From Bacteroidia bacterium (GTDB lineage Bacteria > Bacteroidota > Bacteroidia > Flavobacteriales > NORP286), in the NCBI GenBank assembly GCA_016763665.1, contig JAESTI010000266.1, positions 1 to 6,552 of the forward strand: 6,552 bases of DNA, read 5' to 3'. Each line of letters starts with the position of its first letter. Position 1 is the stretch's first letter. The translations under genes were made by a program, and so were the position numbers. The notes beneath the pieces are model-generated. The model was not told the origin of the DNA. It saw only the letters and a program-made list of their open reading frames with translations, and did no database searches. Of the stretch, positions 5,803 through 6,552 are shown one piece after another.

Positions 5803-6552
5803 CTACACTGTTAATTTAGTCTCTTTCTCTGAAATTGATATTGGTTTATTCGGATTATTATACTTTCCTTTCATCGGGCCATTTTCTAAATTTAATACCC
5901 CTCTAGGGCATACAGTTGAGCAAATACCACATCCAACACATGAAGCTCTATTAATATTCTGCCCTCTTTGTGCGTACCACCGTACATCAATTCCCATTTC
6001 ACAATAAGTTGAGCAATTTCCGCACGAAATACATTGGCCTCCATTGGTTGTTATTCTGAATCGTGAAAAATATTTTTGCAAAATACCTAAGATGGCTGCC
6101 ATGGGACAACCAAATCTGCACCAAACACGTGTTCCTAAAAGAGGGTAGAAGCCAACTCCAATTACTCCGGAAAAGATGGCTCCTATATAGAATCCATAAG
6201 CTTTAGAAAAGTTCTGTGATAATTCTCCCAAAATAGCTCCATTGGTAAAGGAATTTGTCCATAACAATGAAGTGGTAAGTACAACAAATACCAAAACCAA
6301 ATGAACGGACCATCTCTCAATTTTCCATGCTTTAAGTGATTTGTCTGAAAGCTGCCTGAAATCATCTCCGGCAGTATTGGCTAATCCACCACATCCGCAA
6401 ACCCATGAGCAATACCATCTTTTTCCAAAAAAATAGGTGAGGGTAGGTGTGGCTATAAAAGTCATTACGACTCCCCAAAAAACCATAAAAGTCCCAACTC
6501 CTCCCGGTTGTTCTGTTAAATAACCTATTGTTGATGGAAATAAATAATCATA
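5803..6552 (-). CDS. membrane polyferredoxin, NapH/CcoG-like 4Fe-4S protein (5' end outside window)
   Basis: The frame is open to the right edge, giving 249 visible residues. The Met at 6486 is probably internal because hydrophobic, protein-like sequence continues upstream of it. Numbering from the edge, Cys48, Cys52 and Cys54 sit in YCSWVCGCGG, Cys145 and Cys149 in WCRFGCP, and two ferredoxin clusters follow: CISCGNCSTYC (174-184) and CVGCGICSTVCP (205-216). At least three membrane segments are visible (about 23-42, 82-100, 120-138). This arrangement is that of NapH/CcoG/RdxA-type membrane iron-sulfur proteins, which pass electrons from the quinone pool or handle metal and redox maturation. 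The first motif reads CSWVCGCG where the more usual form is CGWVCPxG. The C-terminal tail after the clusters is short and hydrophilic. It is the first visible gene of the minus-strand series and abuts the small GT2. Its electron partner is not visible; it might serve an oxidoreductase upstream. Confidence 0.85.
   Translation of the reverse strand, partial: YDYLFPSTIGYLTEQPGGVGTFMVFWGVVMTFIATPTLTYFFGKRWYCSWVCGCGGLANTAGDDFRQLSDKSLKAWKIERWSVHLVLVFVVLTTSLLWTNSFTNGAILGELSQNFSKAYGFYIGAIFSGVIGVGFYPLLGTRVWCRFGCPMAAILGILQKYFSRFRITTNGGQCISCGNCSTYCEMGIDVRWYAQRGQNINRASCVGCGICSTVCPRGVLNLENGPMKGKYNNPNKPISISEKETKLTV

Noticed and set aside
6486..6510. ATG at 6486 with GGGAGGAG upstream as the polyferredoxin start
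   Set aside because: The frame stays open with plausible protein sequence to the window edge, Bacteroidota rarely rely on such sites, and GGGAGGAG here encodes part of QPGGVG.

Overview
The window reads as a piece of a Bacteroidota chromosome, probably from a Cytophagales- or Flavobacteriales-like lineage. This is inferred from the AT-rich coding sequence, the absence of clear Shine-Dalgarno sites before most starts, the protein types, and three short palindromic repeat families of a kind familiar from Bacteroidota intergenic DNA. No species can be named from the sequence alone.

Layout. At the left edge, on the + strand, is the C-terminal part of a UbiD-family decarboxylase (1-747). It converges on a minus-strand series that fills the rest of the window. 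Read in its direction of transcription, the series is: a membrane polyferredoxin of NapH/CcoG type whose N-terminus lies beyond the right edge (6552-5803); a small GT2 polyprenyl-phosphate-sugar-synthase-like enzyme (5802-5110); a DUF559 Vsr-like nuclease gene between two inverted palindromic repeats (5048-4596); a membrane GT2 of the cellulose-synthase/ceramide-glucosyltransferase type (4596-3121); a sterol-desaturase/fatty-acid-hydroxylase family membrane protein (3041-2178); and a multispanning GT-C (GT87/mannosyltransferase-like) glycosyltransferase (2085-766). No stretch longer than 300 bases lacks a gene.

The likely common theme is lipid-linked sugar chemistry at the membrane. The small GT2 could load a hexose onto polyprenyl phosphate and the GT-C enzyme could use it as donor. 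The large GT2 could glycosylate a lipid or extend a glycan, and the di-iron hydroxylase could modify the lipid. This pathway is an inference from family membership and co-orientation.

The most notable feature is the DUF559 unit (about 4641-5091). The nuclease gene sits between two copies of a CACACCCC-TA-CCCCTCT..AGAGGGG repeat in inverted orientation and separates two glycosyltransferase genes. One repeat lies just upstream of its start and the other encodes its C-terminal tail. Two other palindromic families fill the remaining wide gaps of the series (2101-2176 and 3064-3119), so every sizeable intergenic gap holds a different repeat class.
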